Below, piece after piece: positions 1 through 8,983 of a stretch of 64,000 nucleotides of DNA. Numbering within the stretch: the first letter of the stretch is position 1; each line of letters starts with the position of its first letter. The position numbers and the translations under genes are program-made. The stretch spans positions 29,228 to 93,227 of the forward strand of contig NZ_ANBB01000001.1 in the NCBI RefSeq assembly GCF_000341105.1, given 5' to 3'. This DNA comes from Nocardiopsis potens DSM 45234. GTDB taxonomy: Bacteria; Actinomycetota; Actinomycetes; Streptosporangiales; Streptosporangiaceae. The notes below the pieces were generated by a model. It had not been told where the DNA came from and did not search any database. It saw only the letters and a program-made list of their open reading frames with translations.

Positions 1-7
1 CAAGGGG

Positions 8-82
8 TGGAGGCGGAGACGGGAATCGAACCCGTGTACAGGGATTTGCAGTCCCTTGCCTAAGCCACTCGGCCACTCCGCC
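8..82 (-). tRNA. tRNA-Cys (GCA), CCA end encoded
   Basis: On the minus strand the sequence folds as a cloverleaf: acceptor GGCGGAG pairs with CTCCGCC, the T arm carries GGTTCGA, and the anticodon loop CTGCAAA presents GCA. The 3' CCA is encoded (TGG at 8-10 on the plus strand), unlike the neighbouring glycine tRNAs. It is the last member of a Gly-Gly-Cys group read leftward. Confidence 0.95.
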
Positions 83-115
83 GCGAGCACGTGGCCTCGC
101 GAGTGCCTCTCTCCG

Positions 116-188
116 AGCGGACGACGGGATTCGAACCCGCGACCCTCACCTTGGCAAGGTGATGCTCTACCAGCTGAGCCACGTCCGC
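116..188 (-). tRNA. tRNA-Gly (GCC), copy 2
   Basis: Minus-strand cloverleaf with acceptor GCGGACG/CGTCCGC, D arm GGCTCAGCTGGTAGAGC, anticodon stem CACCT/AGGTG with loop containing GCC, and T arm GGTTCGAATCC. It is base-for-base identical to the copy at 249-321. No CCA is encoded. Confidence 0.95.
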
Positions 189-248
189 GTGATACGCGGG
201 GGCGAACCCCCCGTACCCTGTTTTGTTGCGAGCCGCCAGGCGGCTCAG

Positions 249-321
249 AGCGGACGACGGGATTCGAACCCGCGACCCTCACCTTGGCAAGGTGATGCTC
301 TACCAGCTGAGCCACGTCCGC
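249..321 (-). tRNA. tRNA-Gly (GCC), copy 1
   Basis: Identical to the tRNA-Gly at 116-188 and separated from it by 60 bp, so the pair looks like a tandem duplication inside one Gly-Gly-Cys transcript. The promoter-like sequence at 381-410 lies about 60 bp upstream. Confidence 0.95.
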
Positions 322-380
322 ATCGCTCTGGGGGTGCCTCCCGGGTCCTCCCGGTCGCCGCCCTCGCTGCGATGTGTTGA

Positions 381-410
381 ACTCTAGCGGACTTTCGGCG
401 CGAGCGCGAA
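381..410 (-). promoter_or_regulatory. Putative promoter of the Gly-Gly-Cys tRNA group
   Basis: Read on the minus strand, TTCGCG (-35-like) is followed after 18 bp by TAGAGT (-10-like). The -10 context GCTAGAGTT recurs upstream of tRNA-Val at 3245-3253. The assignment rests on sequence pattern only. Confidence 0.4.
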
Positions 411-481
411 ATCGAATCGCCAGAGGGGGTGCCGAGCGGGGGGCGGGCCGCCGCCGCTCGGGCGGGCCGGCCCGGCCGGCC

Positions 482-913
482 TCACCGCTCGACGCGTGTC
501 GGGGAGACCGGCATGTCCGGCCGGGGAGGGGCGGACAGGTACTGGCCGACCCGCTGGATCACCTTGTTCATCTCGTAGGCGATCAGGCCGACGTCGCTGT
601 CGGTGTCGGAGAGCAGCGCCATGCACGCCCCCTCGCCCGCCGCGGCCACGAAGAGGAAGGCCCCGTCCATCTCGATGATGCTCTGCCGGATCTCTCCGGC
701 GTTGAACTGCCGGCTGGCGCCGCCGGCCAGGCTGTGCAGGCCGGAGGCGATCGCGGCGAGGTGCTCCGCGGCGGACCGGTCCAGCCGGCTGGACGAGGCC
801 ATCAGCAGGCCGTCGGTGGACAGCACGATGGCGTGCCGTGTTCCTTGAGCCCGGGTGAGGAGGTCGTCCAGCAGCCAGCTCAGTTCGCCAGGGGCGGTGC
901 TCCGAATGGTCAT
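482..913 (-). CDS. Roadblock/LC7 domain protein
   Basis: This 143-residue protein is a single Roadblock/LC7 fold. Its N-terminal part reads MTIRSTAPGELSWLLDDLL, followed by the strand pattern HAIVLSTDGLLMASSS, the helix AEHLAAIASGLHSLAGGASR and a C-terminal strand-helix ending IAYEMNKVIQRVGQYL. In actinomycetes such proteins usually sit in four-gene conservons (sensor kinase, Roadblock, DUF742, Ras-like GTPase) where they modulate the small GTPase. Here no kinase, DUF742 or GTPase lies beside it, so it is an orphan copy and its partner is unknown. Start chosen at ATG 913, within AATGGTCATG. It is divergent from the aminotransferase at 1367. Confidence 0.85.
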   Translation of the reverse strand: MTIRSTAPGELSWLLDDLLTRAQGTRHAIVLSTDGLLMASSSRLDRSAAEHLAAIASGLHSLAGGASRQFNAGEIRQSIIEMDGAFLFVAAAGEGACMALLSDTDSDVGLIAYEMNKVIQRVGQYLSAPPRPDMPVSPTRVER

Positions 914-1366
914 GACTCTCAAGATCTGTCGTGGGGTGGGGCGGGATCGATCGTCTGGCACGGGCGTCCGCGCCGGAGGGGGCGATCCCCGTAAGCGTTG
1001 CCCAGATGATAGCCATTCGTAACCCATGTAGCCGGATTTCCGGCCTGTGTCGCGGCCGCGGACGGGTGTCCGGAGCCCGCCGGGACGTCGGTCACCTGTG
1101 CATACGGTGGCCGGAAAGACGGCCGGAAAGCGCGGCGCGGCCACTGCCGGACACGGGGCTTGCGCGGCGCGCGGCGCACCCCTAGGCCCCCTCGCGGGCC
1201 GCCCCGGGGCCGCCGGAGGAGGGGCGGGGCGCCCGGCGCCGCCCCGGCCGCGGTGCGGCCGCCGTCCCGGAACCGTCCGGGCGGCGGGGCCGGTCGGCCC
1301 GCGCGGCGGCGGTCCGCGTGGCAGGATCGGTCCCGATCGGAACCGTCGAATGATGAGGTGAGAGCG
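914..1366. other. Divergent intergenic region, no gene seen
   Basis: About 450 bp between the Roadblock gene (minus) and the class IV aminotransferase gene (plus). It is extremely GC-rich in its right half and should hold both promoters. TATCAT near 1010 on the minus strand is a possible -10 for the Roadblock gene. I see no RNA gene or conserved small protein. Confidence 0.4.
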
Positions 1367-2209
1367 ATGCGGGTGTGGATCGCGGGGGCAGGGTACGGCC
1401 GCGGGGCGGTCGTGGACGCCGCGGAGGCCCGGATCCCGGCCCTGGACCACGGGATCACCGTGGGCGACGGGGTCTTCGAGACCGTCAAGGGGGTCGGCGG
1501 CCAGCCCTTCGCGCTCTCCCGGCACCTGCGCCGGCTCGCCCGCTCGGCGGCCGGCATCGGCCTGCCCGAGCCCGACCTGGAGCTGCTCGCCGACGGGGTG
1601 CGCCGCGCCCTGGACGCCGCCCCCGAGGCCCAGGCGGCGCGGATCCGGATCACCATGACCGGCGGCCTCGGCCCGCTCGGCTCCGAGCGCGGCGACGCGG
1701 AGCCGACCTACATCGTCGCGGTCGCCCCGATGCCGCCGATGGCGCCGTCCACCAAGGTCGCCGTGGTGCCCTGGACGCGGAACGAGAACGGCGACCTGGC
1801 CGGGCTGAAGACGACCTCCTACGCTGGCAACGTGCGGGCGCTCGCCTACGCCAAGGAGCGGGGCGGCAGCGAGGCGATCTTCGCCAACACCGCGGGGAAC
1901 CTCTGCGAGGGCACCGGCAGTAACATCTTCCTGGTGGTGCGGGGGCACCTGGTGACCCCGCCGCTGTCCGCCGGGCCGCTGGCCGGCATCACCCGCGAGC
2001 TGGTGCTGGAGTGGGCCGGGGGCGAGGAGACCGACCTGCCGATGTCGGCGCTGGAGGAGGCCTCCGAGGCCTTCCTCACCTCCACCGGCCGCGACGTGCA
2101 GCCGATCAGCGCGGTCGACGGCCGCGTGCTGCCCGCCGCACCGGGTCCGGTGACCCGCAAGACGATGGAGGTGTTCGCGGAGCGCTCCGCCTCCGACATG
2201 GACCCCTGA
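1367..2209 (+). CDS. pabC: Aminotransferase class IV, probable aminodeoxychorismate lyase
   Basis: A 280-residue fold-type IV PLP enzyme. Visible family marks are the N-terminal LDHGITVGDGVFETVK, the lysine segment GLKTTSYAGNVRALAYAK (PLP Schiff-base Lys region) and EAIFANTAGNLCEGTGSNIF, which binds the cofactor phosphate. Length and motifs fit 4-amino-4-deoxychorismate lyase, which makes p-aminobenzoate for folate. Branched-chain aminotransferase-like or D-amino acid activity cannot be excluded from sequence. ATG 1367 follows a good ribosome site GAGGTGAG at 1355-1362. It converges with ssgB across a shared 15-bp hairpin terminator. Confidence 0.8.
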   Translation: MRVWIAGAGYGRGAVVDAAEARIPALDHGITVGDGVFETVKGVGGQPFALSRHLRRLARSAAGIGLPEPDLELLADGVRRALDAAPEAQAARIRITMTGGLGPLGSERGDAEPTYIVAVAPMPPMAPSTKVAVVPWTRNENGDLAGLKTTSYAGNVRALAYAKERGGSEAIFANTAGNLCEGTGSNIFLVVRGHLVTPPLSAGPLAGITRELVLEWAGGEETDLPMSALEEASEAFLTSTGRDVQPISAVDGRVLPAAPGPVTRKTMEVFAERSASDMDP

Positions 2210-2244
2210 TCCAGGCGCCCGGTCCGCCGGGGCCCGGGATACGG

Positions 2245-2279
2245 CGAGTGCCGCGACTCGACCGGAGTCGCGGCACTCG
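2245..2279. terminator. Bidirectional hairpin terminator between pabC and ssgB
   Basis: Perfect 15-bp stem (CGAGTGCCGCGACTC and its complement) closed by a 5-nt loop, placed between two convergent genes. There is no long T-run, which is usual for high-GC actinomycetes. Confidence 0.8.
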
Positions 2280-2437
2280 TCCGTTTGCCGAGAGGCCGGG
2301 GGATATGTCGCTGATGCGGTTTGTGTCGTGGAGTGCCGGGGTAAACCACGGGTGGTCCGTGCGTGCTCGGCCGTTCCAGGCCGCGCGGCGGTGCGCCGGG
2401 GCCGCTCCCGTAGGCCCCGTGCCGGCGCGCGGGCGGA

Positions 2438-2854
2438 TCAGGAGAGGTGGCGCTCGATCTCGCTGTCCAGATCGATGTGGTCGGCCTCTTCGCCGGCCGG
2501 GACGATCTCGTAGGTGCGGTGCAGGAACTCGGCGAGCGGCGCCACCGGCGCGTCGAACTGGGCCTGGCCGAACGGCGAGGAGAGCGCGATGTTGACGGTG
2601 CGCTCGTCGCCGCTCTTGGAGGGCCACACCTGGACGTCGCCCTCGCCGACCGGGCGGACGATGCCGACGGTCAGCAGCTCGCGGGCGAAGATCCACTCGA
2701 CCGGCTCGTCCTCGCCGGTGTGGAAGGCGACCTTGATCGCGTAGGGGTCGTCAGCGGTGTAGTCGAGCCGCGCGACCAGGGGGACCGAGGTGCGCTCCGG
2801 GACCAGGAGCTGCAGGCCCAGCTCGGCGCTGGCAGTGGTGCCGCTACTGTTCAT
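2438..2854 (-). CDS. ssgB: SsgB-type sporulation/cell division regulator
   Basis: A 138-residue SsgA-like protein. It shows the family core LVARLDYTADDPYAIKVAFH, then EPVEWIFARELLTVGIVRPVG, DVQVWPS and IALSSPFGQAQFDAP, with an acidic C-terminus. In Streptomyces SsgB recruits FtsZ to future septum sites during sporulation. It is the most conserved SsgA-like protein of morphologically complex actinomycetes, so it supports a filamentous, sporulating host. ATG 2854 is chosen because AAAAGG lies 10 nt upstream. The TTG three codons earlier would overlap that site. Confidence 0.9.
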   Translation of the reverse strand: MNSSGTTASAELGLQLLVPERTSVPLVARLDYTADDPYAIKVAFHTGEDEPVEWIFARELLTVGIVRPVGEGDVQVWPSKSGDERTVNIALSSPFGQAQFDAPVAPLAEFLHRTYEIVPAGEEADHIDLDSEIERHLS

Positions 2855-3291
2855 GTTCGCCAAACCTTTTCTCGTCCGGCCCCGCGGCGCGGAACCGTAT
2901 GCCGTCTCACCCGCTCCAACGCGGCCGTCCGCGATCTATGACGCGATGATCGCGGGACTTTTCGCTACCGGATCGCCAAGGGGTGTCCAAGTACGGCCTC
3001 TGCGATCCTCGGTCACTGTAATGAGCTGCGGAAACCAGGAATTTCCGGATCATGTGTGTGCCCCGTCACCCACGCGCGGGGGCTCCGGTGGCCTCGCCGC
3101 CGCCCGCCGTTCACATCCCCTTTGCCGAGGGGCTTTCACGTTTTACGCGCCTTTGAACGAGCGGAGCCGGTCCGGTCTGAGACCTCGGTCACACCCTGTG
3201 CGGTCCTCCGGGGACGCGGGTTGCACGAGCACCCCGACGGATGCGCTAGAGTTTTCATTGTTCGCCCCGCCGAGCAGGCGGGAAGACACCA
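2855..3291. other. Intergenic region upstream of ssgB and tRNA-Val
   Basis: About 435 bp with no credible coding sequence. The left part must carry the ssgB promoter on the minus strand, and the right part the tRNA-Val promoter. The composition is less GC-rich than neighbouring genes. Confidence 0.5.
3221..3252 (+). promoter_or_regulatory. Putative promoter of tRNA-Val
   Basis: TTGCAC at 3221-3226 and TAGAGT at 3247-3252 resemble -35 and -10 boxes. The spacer of 20 bp is long, so the -35 assignment is weak. The -10 context GCTAGAGTT is the same as at the tRNA-Gly promoter. Confidence 0.35.
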
Positions 3292-3365
3292 GGGCGATTA
3301 GCTCAGTTGGCTAGAGCGCGTCGTTCACACCGACGAGGTCACTGGTTCGAGTCCAGTATCGCCCA
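3292..3365 (+). tRNA. tRNA-Val (CAC)
   Basis: Cloverleaf with acceptor GGGCGAT/ATCGCCC, D arm AGCTCAGTTGGCTAGAGC, anticodon stem CGTCG/CGACG and loop TTCACAC giving anticodon CAC, and T arm GGTTCGAGTCC. No CCA is encoded. A Rho-independent terminator follows. Confidence 0.95.
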
Positions 3366-3377
3366 CCTCTCGACAAG

Positions 3378-3414
3378 GTCGGCTCCGATCAACCGGAGTC
3401 GGCTTTTTTCTTTT
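3378..3414 (+). terminator. Intrinsic terminator of tRNA-Val
   Basis: A 10-pair stem (GTCGGCTCCG with CGGAGTCGGC, including two G-T pairs) and 6-nt loop is followed directly by TTTTTTCTTTT. It is the most classical T-run terminator in the window. Confidence 0.9.
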
Positions 3415-3662
3415 GGGGTTTCGGCCGGGCCCCGGTGCCGCCGCGGCGCCCCGTCCGGGAGCGGCGCCGTGCACCGTCTGGCCGGAGCGCCCCGCTTTCT
3501 CCCCGTCCACCCTCTCGGACCAGCCCGGAAGCCGGAAGGTTCGAGCGGGCCGGGGTGAGCTGCGCGACACCGCCGGACGGCCGGGCCCGCCCATTCAGGG
3601 CGCGGTGCGACCGGAAAGAGGCGGTCCGATACGGGGACGCCGGTCCGAGCGGCCCCCGGGGG

Positions 3663-4058
3663 TCAGCGCCGGCCGGCCTTCTTCCGCCGCCGGCGCTCGC
3701 GCCGCCGCCGCTCCGCGGCGAGCGCGGACTCCTTGGCCCGCACCGCGTGCGTCCGGGCCCGGCGGAGCAGCCCGTTCGCCCAGCCGAACTCGCTGGACAG
3801 GATCGCCAGGCCGAGAACGATCCCGGCGATCCCCGGTCCGGGGGTGACGCACATGATGAGGCCCACGGTGAGCACGGCACCGCCGACCACGCCGACCACC
3901 GTCCGCCAGGTGACGTGGAGGAGCGGATGGGAGCGCATCTTCATCCGCCATATGCGCATGCGGACCCGGATGCGGCGCCAGTACCGCTTGTGCGCGGGCG
4001 TGGCTCTGGATCCCGCCGGGTCCGGCTCTTCGGTGCCGGTCAGTGGGGTCTGAGTCAT
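3663..4058 (-). CDS. TIGR02611/PGPGW-type small membrane protein
   Basis: A 131-residue protein with a basic N-terminal region (HKRYWRRIRVRMRIWRMKMR), then a hydrophobic segment VVGVVGGAVLTVGLIMCV, the short TPGPGIAGI turn, a second hydrophobic stretch LGLAILSSEFGW, and a very Arg/Lys-rich tail. The TPGPG turn between two membrane helices is the mark of the PGPGW/TIGR02611 family, whose function is not known. ATG 4058 is preferred; an in-frame GTG lies three codons upstream and neither has a clear ribosome site. Confidence 0.75.
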   Translation of the reverse strand: MTQTPLTGTEEPDPAGSRATPAHKRYWRRIRVRMRIWRMKMRSHPLLHVTWRTVVGVVGGAVLTVGLIMCVTPGPGIAGIVLGLAILSSEFGWANGLLRRARTHAVRAKESALAAERRRRERRRRKKAGRR

Positions 4059-4154
4059 GGTGCACACAATATCGGGCGGATCAAGGTCGGGTATACGGGC
4101 GGAAACAGGGACGTCAATCCCCGGTCCGGGCGCGTTCCGGCACCGGCCCCCGGG

Positions 4155-5345
4155 TCACCGGGGACGGCGCGGCCCGCGGATCCGGCGCGCCGCGTCCGCA
4201 CCGGCGTCGTGCCCGAAGATCCACTCGCTCTCGGCCCGCTCCAGATCGCCCAGGAGCAGGGGGCGGTCCTCCGGGGCGCCCTCGGCGTGCGGGGTGAACG
4301 CGCGCAGCGCCCGGCGCCCCAGCGCGTGGATCCGCTCGGTGCGCTCCCGGCGGGCCTCGGCGTACCCGGCCAGCGCCCGCCCGACGCTGAGCGCGTCGGC
4401 GTGTCGGAGGAACTCGGCCAGCACCACCGCGTCCTCCACCGCCTGGTCGGCCCCCTGGGCGAAGTAGGGCAGCATCGGGTGCGCGGCGTCCCCGACGAGG
4501 ACCACCCGGCCGGTGGTCCAGGGAGGGACCGGGTCGTGCTCGTTCAGCTCCCACAGGCCGACCCACTCGGCCCTGGGGACCTCCGCGAGCAGCCGCGGGT
4601 CCCAGCCGGTGAAGGCGCTCCCCAGGGCGGCGATCCGCCCCTCGGTGGTCCACGCCCCGGAACCGGGGGGAGCGATGGGCAGGGTCGCCGAGAAGCTGAG
4701 CCGGCCGCCCGACACCGGGTAGTCGGTGAAGTTCCGGTCGCCGCCCACCCAGATCCGGATGCGCGGCTCGGCCTCGGCCTCGGGGCGCCGGTCCGCGGGC
4801 ACCACCCCGCGGTAGACCGCCTGCCCCGAGGTGCGGTACCGCCCGGGGCGGAGCAGGGCGCGCAGCGAGGAGTGCACGCCGTCGGCGCCGACCGCGACGT
4901 CGCCGTGGAACTCCCGGCCGTCGGAGCAGCGCAGCGTCACCTCGTCGCTGTTCTCCAGCACGTCGGTGACGTAGCGCCCGGGGAGCACGGTCCCCTCGGG
5001 CACCGCGTCCAGCAGGATGCGGTGCAGGTCGGAGCGGAGCAGGGTGAGCAGCGGGGCGCCGTACCGCTTCTCCGCCTCCCCGCCCAGCGGGGTGCTGTGC
5101 AGCAGGCGGCCGTCGTCCCAGCGCAGGATGTCGCGGCGGAGCGGCCGGGAGGAGGCCTCGGCGAGTGCCGGACCCAGGCCCAGGCCGGTGAGCAGGCGGG
5201 TCGCGTTGGGGGCGAGGCGGATGCCGGAGCCGACCGGGGAGAAGTCCTGGGCCTGCTCGACGATGACGCACCGGCGCCCCGCCCCGGCCAGCGCCGCGGC
5301 CAGGGTCAGCCCGGCGATCCCCGCCCCCACGATCACGATCCGCAC
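4155..5345 (-). CDS. FAD-dependent monooxygenase, salicylate-hydroxylase-like
   Basis: A 396-residue class A flavoprotein monooxygenase. It has the N-terminal Rossmann motif MRIVIVGAGIAGLTLAAALA, the DG motif VAVGADGVHSSLR near residue 150, and the GD motif VVLVGDAAHPMLPYFAQGAD near residue 280, in the expected order. Such enzymes hydroxylate aromatic or related substrates with NAD(P)H and oxygen. The substrate cannot be read from sequence. GTG 5345 is preceded by GGAGG with 6-nt spacing. It is divergent from thrS, 221 bp away. Confidence 0.85.
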   Translation of the reverse strand: MRIVIVGAGIAGLTLAAALAGAGRRCVIVEQAQDFSPVGSGIRLAPNATRLLTGLGLGPALAEASSRPLRRDILRWDDGRLLHSTPLGGEAEKRYGAPLLTLLRSDLHRILLDAVPEGTVLPGRYVTDVLENSDEVTLRCSDGREFHGDVAVGADGVHSSLRALLRPGRYRTSGQAVYRGVVPADRRPEAEAEPRIRIWVGGDRNFTDYPVSGGRLSFSATLPIAPPGSGAWTTEGRIAALGSAFTGWDPRLLAEVPRAEWVGLWELNEHDPVPPWTTGRVVLVGDAAHPMLPYFAQGADQAVEDAVVLAEFLRHADALSVGRALAGYAEARRERTERIHALGRRALRAFTPHAEGAPEDRPLLLGDLERAESEWIFGHDAGADAARRIRGPRRPR

Positions 5346-5566
5346 GTGCAGCCTCCGTGTCCTCGCCGCGTCCGGCCCCCGCGTTGTGCATACCCGTGTG
5401 GCCGAACGGTACCCGGCGGGCGGGGGAGGCCGGGGGCGCTCCGGGAGACCCGCTCACCCGATAGCATCGGTGCAGGGAGGCCCGCCCGCCGCACGGTCCG
5501 CCGGAGCGCGGACGCCCGCGGGGCGGTGTCCTCCGGACGATCCCGGAGAAGATTTGAGGAGTCACC

Positions 5567-7537
5567 GTGTCCGCCCAGCCTGAGCTGCACATCACCGTCG
5601 CAGGAACCGAGCGCGCGGTGGCGGCCGGCACTACGGCGGGCCAGGCGCTGGAGGCCGACGGCCGCACGACCGTCGCCGCGAGGGTCAACGGGGAGCTGCG
5701 CGACCTGTACCGGGAGCTGGCCGACGGCGACGCCGTGGAGCCGGTCGAGATCGGCTCCGAGGACGGCCGCGCCATCCTGCGCCACTCCACCGCGCACATC
5801 CTGGCCCAGGCGGTCCAGGAGCTGTTCCCCGAGGCCAAGCTGGGCATCGGCCCGCCGGTGGAGAACGGCTTCTACTACGACTTCGACGTCACCGAGCCGT
5901 TCACCCCCGCCGATCTCAAGGCCATCGAGAAGAAGATGCAGGAGATCGTCAAGCAGGGGCAGCGCTTCCAGCGCCGCGACGTCTCCGACGAGGACGCCCG
6001 CGCCGAGCTCGCCACCGAGCCCTACAAGCTGGAGCTGATCGGGCTGAAGGGCGGCGCCTCCGACGCCGAGGGCGCCTCGGTCGAGGTCGGCGCCGGCGGC
6101 CTGACCGTCTACGACAACATCCACCCGCGCACCGGCGAGCTGTGCTGGAAGGACCTCTGCCGCGGCCCGCACCTGCCCACCACCAAGGCCGTCCCGGCGT
6201 TCAAGCTGATGCGCACCGCCGCGGCCTACTGGCGCGGCAAGGAGACCAACCCGCAGCTGCAGCGGATCTACGGCACCGCCTGGGAGACCAAGGACGCGCT
6301 CAAGGAGTACCTGGCGTTCCTGGAGGAGGCGGAGAAGCGCGACCACCGCAGGCTCGGCGCGGAGCTGGACCTGTTCTCCATCCCGGACGAGATCGGCTCC
6401 GGGCTGGCGGTCTTCCACCCCAAGGGCGGCGTCGTCCGGCGGGAGATGGAGGAGTACTCGCGCCGGCGGCACGAGGAGGCGGGGTACGAGTTCGTCTACA
6501 CCCCGCACGCCACCAAGGGGAAGCTGTTCGAGAAGTCGGGCCACCTCGACTGGTACGCGGACGGCATGTACCCGCCCATGCAGCTGGACGGCGGCATCGA
6601 CTACTACCTCAAGCCGATGAACTGCCCGATGCACAACCTGGTCTTCGGCGCGCGCGGCCGGTCCTACCGGGAGCTGCCGCTGCGCATGTTCGAGTTCGGC
6701 ACCGTGTACCGGTACGAGAAGTCCGGCGTGGTGCACGGCCTGACCCGGGCCCGCGGCTTCACCCAGGACGACGCGCACATCTACTGCACCAAGGAGCAGA
6801 TGGCCGATGAGCTCGACTCGCTGCTCACCTTCGTGCTGGACCTGCTCCGCGACTACGGCCTGAACGACTTCTACCTGGAGCTGTCCACCAAGGACCCGGA
6901 GAAGTCGATCGGCTCCGACGAGGTGTGGGCCGAGGCCACCGAGACGCTCCGCCAGGCGGCGGAGAAGCAGGGCCTGGAACTGGTCATGGACCCGGGCGGC
7001 GCGGCCTTCTACGGGCCGAAGATCTCGGTGCAGGCCCGGGACGCCATCGGCCGCACCTGGCAGATGTCCACCATCCAGGTCGACTTCAACCTGCCGGAGC
7101 GCTTCGACCTGGAGTACACCGCCGCGGACGGCACCCGGCAGCGCCCGGTGATGATCCACCGCGCGCTGTTCGGCTCGATCGAGCGGTTCTTCGCGGTGCT
7201 GCTGGAGCACTACGCGGGCGCGTTCCCGGCGTGGCTGGCCCCGGTGCAGGCGGTGGGCATCCCGATCGCCGCCGAGCACGTCCCGCACCTGGACGGGGTC
7301 GCGCGGCGGCTGCGCGCCGAGGGCATCCGGGTCGAGGTGGACGCCGGCGACGACCGGATGCAGAAGAAGATCCGCAACGCGCAGAAGCAGAAGGTCCCGT
7401 TCATGCTGCTGGCCGGGGACGACGACGTGAGCAAGGGCGCCGTCTCCTTCCGGTACCGCGACGGGTCGCAGAACAACGGCGTTCCGATCGACGAGGCCGT
7501 GCGCGAGATCGTCGAAGCGGTGCGCGAGAGGAAGTAG
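5567..7537 (+). CDS. thrS: Threonyl-tRNA synthetase
   Basis: Full-length class II synthetase of 656 residues. It has an N-terminal TGS domain (about 1-60), the editing/second domain with [17 protein letters not shown] near residue 75 and CRGPHLPTT near 205, and the catalytic core with the zinc-site segment MNCPMHN near 350. Class II motif 2 is [13 protein letters not shown], and [16 protein letters not shown] precedes the anticodon-binding C-terminal domain from about residue 550. It charges tRNA-Thr in the cytosol. GTG 5567 follows GAGGA. The leader contains no T-box or other long RNA fold. A possible -10 TAGCAT lies at 5462-5467. Confidence 0.98.
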   Translation: MSAQPELHITVAGTERAVAAGTTAGQALEADGRTTVAARVNGELRDLYRELADGDAVEPVEIGSEDGRAILRHSTAHILAQAVQELFPEAKLGIGPPVENGFYYDFDVTEPFTPADLKAIEKKMQEIVKQGQRFQRRDVSDEDARAELATEPYKLELIGLKGGASDAEGASVEVGAGGLTVYDNIHPRTGELCWKDLCRGPHLPTTKAVPAFKLMRTAAAYWRGKETNPQLQRIYGTAWETKDALKEYLAFLEEAEKRDHRRLGAELDLFSIPDEIGSGLAVFHPKGGVVRREMEEYSRRRHEEAGYEFVYTPHATKGKLFEKSGHLDWYADGMYPPMQLDGGIDYYLKPMNCPMHNLVFGARGRSYRELPLRMFEFGTVYRYEKSGVVHGLTRARGFTQDDAHIYCTKEQMADELDSLLTFVLDLLRDYGLNDFYLELSTKDPEKSIGSDEVWAEATETLRQAAEKQGLELVMDPGGAAFYGPKISVQARDAIGRTWQMSTIQVDFNLPERFDLEYTAADGTRQRPVMIHRALFGSIERFFAVLLEHYAGAFPAWLAPVQAVGIPIAAEHVPHLDGVARRLRAEGIRVEVDAGDDRMQKKIRNAQKQKVPFMLLAGDDDVSKGAVSFRYRDGSQNNGVPIDEAVREIVEAVRERK

Positions 7538-7574
7538 CCCCGCACCCGGCTCCGGGCCGGCACCGGCCCCCGCC

Positions 7575-7607
7575 CGCGTCCCCCTCCGCCCCGCGGAGGG
7601 GGACGCG
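7575..7607 (+). terminator. Hairpin terminator after thrS
   Basis: Perfect 14-bp stem (CGCGTCCCCCTCCG and its complement) with a 5-nt loop, 37 bp after the thrS stop codon and without a T-run. Confidence 0.75.
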
Positions 7608-7701
7608 GCGTGTCGCACCGTACGGCGCCGGGGGCGCGCGGAGGGTAGCGTGGGGGGCCGCCCGGCACGGGCCGGGCGGTCCGCGGACCGGAGACGACGG
7701 A

Positions 7702-8940
7702 ATGCTTCGAAGAACGACCATCATCACCGCCGTCAAGCGCCTGATCATCGGCCTTTTCACCGCTCAGGCGGCCGCGATCATCGGCCTGATCGGCATCGAC
7801 CTGTGGCGCAAGCGGGTCCGCCCCAAGCGCGCCCGCTTCCCGCGGACCGCGCCCAAGGAGCTGCCGGTCGGCGAGAACCTCGTCACCACCTACACCTACG
7901 GCGAGGACCTGTTCTCCGACATGCTGGACGCGATCCGGGGGGCGCGCCGGCGCATCCTGTTCGAGTCCTACATCGTCAAGGGCGACCAGACCGGGCGCGA
8001 GTTCAAGCGCGAGCTGATCGCCGCCGCCGAGCGCGGCGTGGAGGTCCACGTCGTCTACGACGGCTTCGCCAACCTGGTGGTGCCGCGCTCCTTCTTCCGC
8101 TTCCCGCCCTCGGTGAACGTGCTGCGCTTCCCGGTGGTGCACCCGGGGGTGCTGCTGCTGGACGTCCGCAAGATCGGCCGGGACCACCGCAAGATCCTCA
8201 CCGTGGACGGCGAGACCGGCTTCGTCGGCGGCTACAACGTCGGCAAGGCCTACGCCACCGAGTGGCGCGACACCCACCTGGGCATCTCCGGCCCGGCGGT
8301 GTGGGAGCTGGAGAACGCCTTCTGCGAGTTCTGGAACCGGCACCGCCGGGCGGGCCAGCCCCGGCTCACCGCGATCGGCGAGGCCCAGTGGACGCCCGCG
8401 ATCAAGGCCCAGCGCAACGTGCCGGACCTGCTCGTCTACCCGATCCGCGGGATGTACCTGGACGCGATCGACCGGGCCCGGGAGCACATCTACATCACCC
8501 AGGCCTACTTCATCCCGGACCGGGAGATCGTCGACGCGCTGGTGGCCGCCGCCCAGCGCGGGGTGGACGTGCGGGTACTGGTGCCGGCCGACTCCAACCA
8601 CATCGTCGCGGACTGGATGTCGCGCGGGCTGTACGGCGCGCTGCTGCGCGGCGGGGTGACCCTGTGGCGGTTCCGCGGGGCGATGGTGCACGCCAAGACC
8701 GCCACCATCGACGGCCGCTGGTCCACCGTGGGCACCGCCAACGTGGACCGGCTCAGCCTCACCGGGAACTACGAGATCAACGTCGAGATCTACGACGACG
8801 GCGTCGCCGCCCACCTGGAGGAGGTCTTCGCCAACGACAGCACCAACGCGGTGCCGCTGACCGAGGCCGAGTGGCGCGGCAGGCCGCTGCTGGCCAAGCT
8901 CACCGAGCGCATCATCGGGCCGCTCCGGCCGCTGTTCTGA
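7702..8940 (+). CDS. Phospholipase D-family protein (cardiolipin-synthase-like)
   Basis: A 412-residue protein with an N-terminal membrane anchor (about residues 12-33) and two phospholipase D HKD motifs: HRKILTVD near residue 165 and HAKTATID near residue 330. Each is followed by the usual glycine-rich segment (GFVGGYNVGK; GTANVDRLSLTGNYEINVEI). This arrangement fits phosphatidyl transferases that make cardiolipin by joining two phosphatidylglycerols or from CDP-diacylglycerol. Actinobacteria often use a CDP-alcohol type cardiolipin synthase instead, so a different phospholipid activity is possible. ATG 7702 lies 10 nt after GGAG. Confidence 0.85.
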   Translation: MLRRTTIITAVKRLIIGLFTAQAAAIIGLIGIDLWRKRVRPKRARFPRTAPKELPVGENLVTTYTYGEDLFSDMLDAIRGARRRILFESYIVKGDQTGREFKRELIAAAERGVEVHVVYDGFANLVVPRSFFRFPPSVNVLRFPVVHPGVLLLDVRKIGRDHRKILTVDGETGFVGGYNVGKAYATEWRDTHLGISGPAVWELENAFCEFWNRHRRAGQPRLTAIGEAQWTPAIKAQRNVPDLLVYPIRGMYLDAIDRAREHIYITQAYFIPDREIVDALVAAAQRGVDVRVLVPADSNHIVADWMSRGLYGALLRGGVTLWRFRGAMVHAKTATIDGRWSTVGTANVDRLSLTGNYEINVEIYDDGVAAHLEEVFANDSTNAVPLTEAEWRGRPLLAKLTERIIGPLRPLF

Positions 8941-8942
8941 GC

Positions 8943-8962
8943 CGCCGGCCGCGCGGCCGGCG
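8943..8962 (+). terminator. GC palindrome after the phospholipase D gene
   Basis: A 20-bp perfect palindrome (CGCCGGCCGC and complement) begins 2 bp after the stop codon. It can form a short hairpin with a GCGC turn, but there is no T-run. Confidence 0.35.
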
Positions 8963-8983
8963 CGGTTCCGGGCCCTTACGTTC

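Noticed and set aside
5346..5566. T-box or riboswitch leader before thrS
   Set aside because: The leader is only about 220 bp, shows no T-box consensus and no specifier stem; a simple promoter is enough.
3435..6038. A long plus-strand frame through the small membrane protein and monooxygenase genes
   Set aside because: It overlaps two recognisable minus-strand proteins and the true thrS start, and is composed of Arg/Pro/Gly-rich shadow sequence.
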